Shown: positions 5,085 through 5,866 of the stretch, piece after piece
Numbering within the stretch: position 1 is the first letter of the stretch
Layout of the letters: the number at the start of each line of letters is the position of its first letter
Assembly (NCBI GenBank): GCA_007131525.1
Contig: SLQK01000193.1
Location: 1 to 5,866 of the forward strand
Source of the DNA: Nitriliruptoraceae bacterium
GTDB lineage: Bacteria > Actinomycetota > Nitriliruptoria > Nitriliruptorales > Nitriliruptoraceae
Reading direction: 5' to 3'
Length of the DNA stretch: 5,866 nucleotides
The notes under the pieces: generated by a model
The model's input: only the letters and a program-made list of their open reading frames with translations
What the model was told of the DNA's origin: nothing
The model's database searches: none
Translations under genes and position numbers: made by a program

Positions 5085-5866
5085 GTGGCGTCGTTCCCCG
5101 AGCCCGCAGCGCTGGTCCGAGCCCCATCGGATCGCCTGAACGAAGCGGAGCTGACCCACCTGGCGCGGGCGCCGATCGACCTCGAACTCGCACGTGCACA
5201 GCACGCCGGCTACGTCCGCCTCCTGTCCCGTCTCGGGCTGGAGCTGGTGTGGCTACCACCCCTGCCGGCCCACCCTGACGGGGTGTTCGTGGAGGACACC
5301 GTCGTGATCGTCGACGACACCGCGGTGCTGATGCGTCCCGGCGCGCGGTCGCGGCGGGGCGAGGTCGACAGCGTTGCCGCCGCGCTGGTGGTTCGCGGCT
5401 ACGAGCTGCGCGGCATCGTCGCGCCGGGGACCGCGGACGGCGGCGACGTGCTCCAGGTCGGCCGGACCCTCTACGTCGGTCGCACGGCCCGCACCGACGA
5501 GGTTGCGATCGAGCAGCTGCGCGGCCTTGTGGCGACGCTGGGACGCGAGGTGGTGACCGTCCCGGTGACCGGCGTGCTGCACCTGAAGAGTGCCGCCACC
5601 GCCCTGCCCGATGGGACGATCGTGGCGGTCCCCGGCTGCGTCCCGGTCGGCGCGTTCGGGGAGCGGGAGGTCCTGCCTGCTCCCGAGCCGGCCGGTGGCG
5701 ACCTGCTGGTGGTCGGCGAGGTGGTGGTGGTGTCGGCGGCCGCGCCGCGCACCGCCGAGTTCATCCACCGGCGGGGGTTCCCCGTCGAGGTGGCGGAGGT
5801 GTCGGAGCTCGAGAAGGCCGAGGCGGGTGTGACGTGCATGTCGGTGCTGCTCGGCACGCCCGTGCC
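5085..5866 (+). CDS. ddaH: Dimethylargininase (DDAH, amidinotransferase superfamily), last residues cut off by window
   Basis: 260 residues are visible. DDAH hydrolyses N-omega-methylated arginines (asymmetric dimethylarginine, monomethylarginine) to citrulline and an amine in the cytoplasm; there is no signal peptide or membrane segment. Family motifs appear in order: ALVRAPS near the N terminus, ELTHLARAPIDLELARAQH (22-40), FVEDT (68-72; Glu70, Asp71), LMRPGARSRRGE (82-93), TADGGDVL (116-123; Asp118 and Asp121), VGRTART (131-137), LHLKSAAT (165-172; His166, presumed general base) and ELEKAEAGVTCMSVL (241-255; Cys251, presumed nucleophile). DGGDVL and SELEK...TC.SVL closely resemble the mammalian enzymes. 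Family length is about 255-285, so only a short C-terminal piece should be missing. The start is GTG 5085 with AAGGGAG five bases upstream. It lies 76 bases after the c-di-GMP gene and probably has its own promoter. Other amidinotransferase-fold enzymes (arginine deiminase-like) are the main alternative, but the small size and motifs favour DDAH. Confidence 0.92.
   Translation, partial: MASFPEPAALVRAPSDRLNEAELTHLARAPIDLELARAQHAGYVRLLSRLGLELVWLPPLPAHPDGVFVEDTVVIVDDTAVLMRPGARSRRGEVDSVAAALVVRGYELRGIVAPGTADGGDVLQVGRTLYVGRTARTDEVAIEQLRGLVATLGREVVTVPVTGVLHLKSAATALPDGTIVAVPGCVPVGAFGEREVLPAPEPAGGDLLVVGEVVVVSAAAPRTAEFIHRRGFPVEVAEVSELEKAEAGVTCMSVLLGTPV

Noticed and set aside
5253..5768. 171-codon minus-strand open frame opposite DDAH
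   Set aside because: DDAH motifs are unambiguous on the plus strand; the minus frame is rich in His/Arg/Asp with no recognisable fold.

Overview
The window is very GC-rich throughout (by eye around 70 %), with G/C in nearly all third codon positions, strong AGGAGG-type ribosome binding sites, GTG starts and short gene gaps. This points to a high-GC actinobacterium in the broad sense. The class cannot be fixed from this sequence, and nothing (no insertion sequence, tRNA, CRISPR array or composition break) suggests a mobile island.

Left half (1-2095, minus strand): a compact three-gene run transcribed leftward. First is a thioredoxin-like TlpA/ResA lipoprotein (2095-1583, WCPPC active site). 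Next is the membrane thiol-disulfide transporter CcdA (1583-636, start overlapping the tlpA-like stop by one base). Last is a DUF3179 lipoprotein (from 613, running off the left edge) with a conserved CPLC motif. CcdA normally carries reducing power across the membrane to extracytoplasmic thioredoxin-like proteins. The simplest reading is an envelope redox module in which CcdA feeds the TlpA-like protein, with the DUF3179 protein as a candidate client. The client role is inference.

Middle (2096-2284): a divergent intergenic region of about 190 bases. It holds a two-part inverted repeat in the tlpA-side leader and a 10-base palindrome. I found no convincing promoter in it for either direction.

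Right half (2285-5866, plus strand): a 907-residue c-di-GMP enzyme with about ten membrane segments, a short GAF-like domain, a GGDEF domain (AGDEF signature, RxxD inhibitory site present) and an EAL domain with nearly all catalytic positions kept. It may therefore both make and degrade c-di-GMP. It is followed by a GTG-started dimethylarginine dimethylaminohydrolase (DDAH) that is complete up to and past its catalytic Cys and is cut only near its C terminus by the window end. A good promoter for DDAH overlaps the stop codon of the c-di-GMP gene, and its short leader carries two adjacent hairpins, so DDAH is probably a separate transcription unit.

I found no clear new multi-gene system. The most interesting points are the TlpA-CcdA-DUF3179 operon, the GAF-GGDEF-EAL protein with a large membrane sensor, a pentapeptide-repeat tail on CcdA, a G-quadruplex-type motif near the 3' end of the c-di-GMP gene, and the stop-codon/promoter overlap upstream of DDAH.
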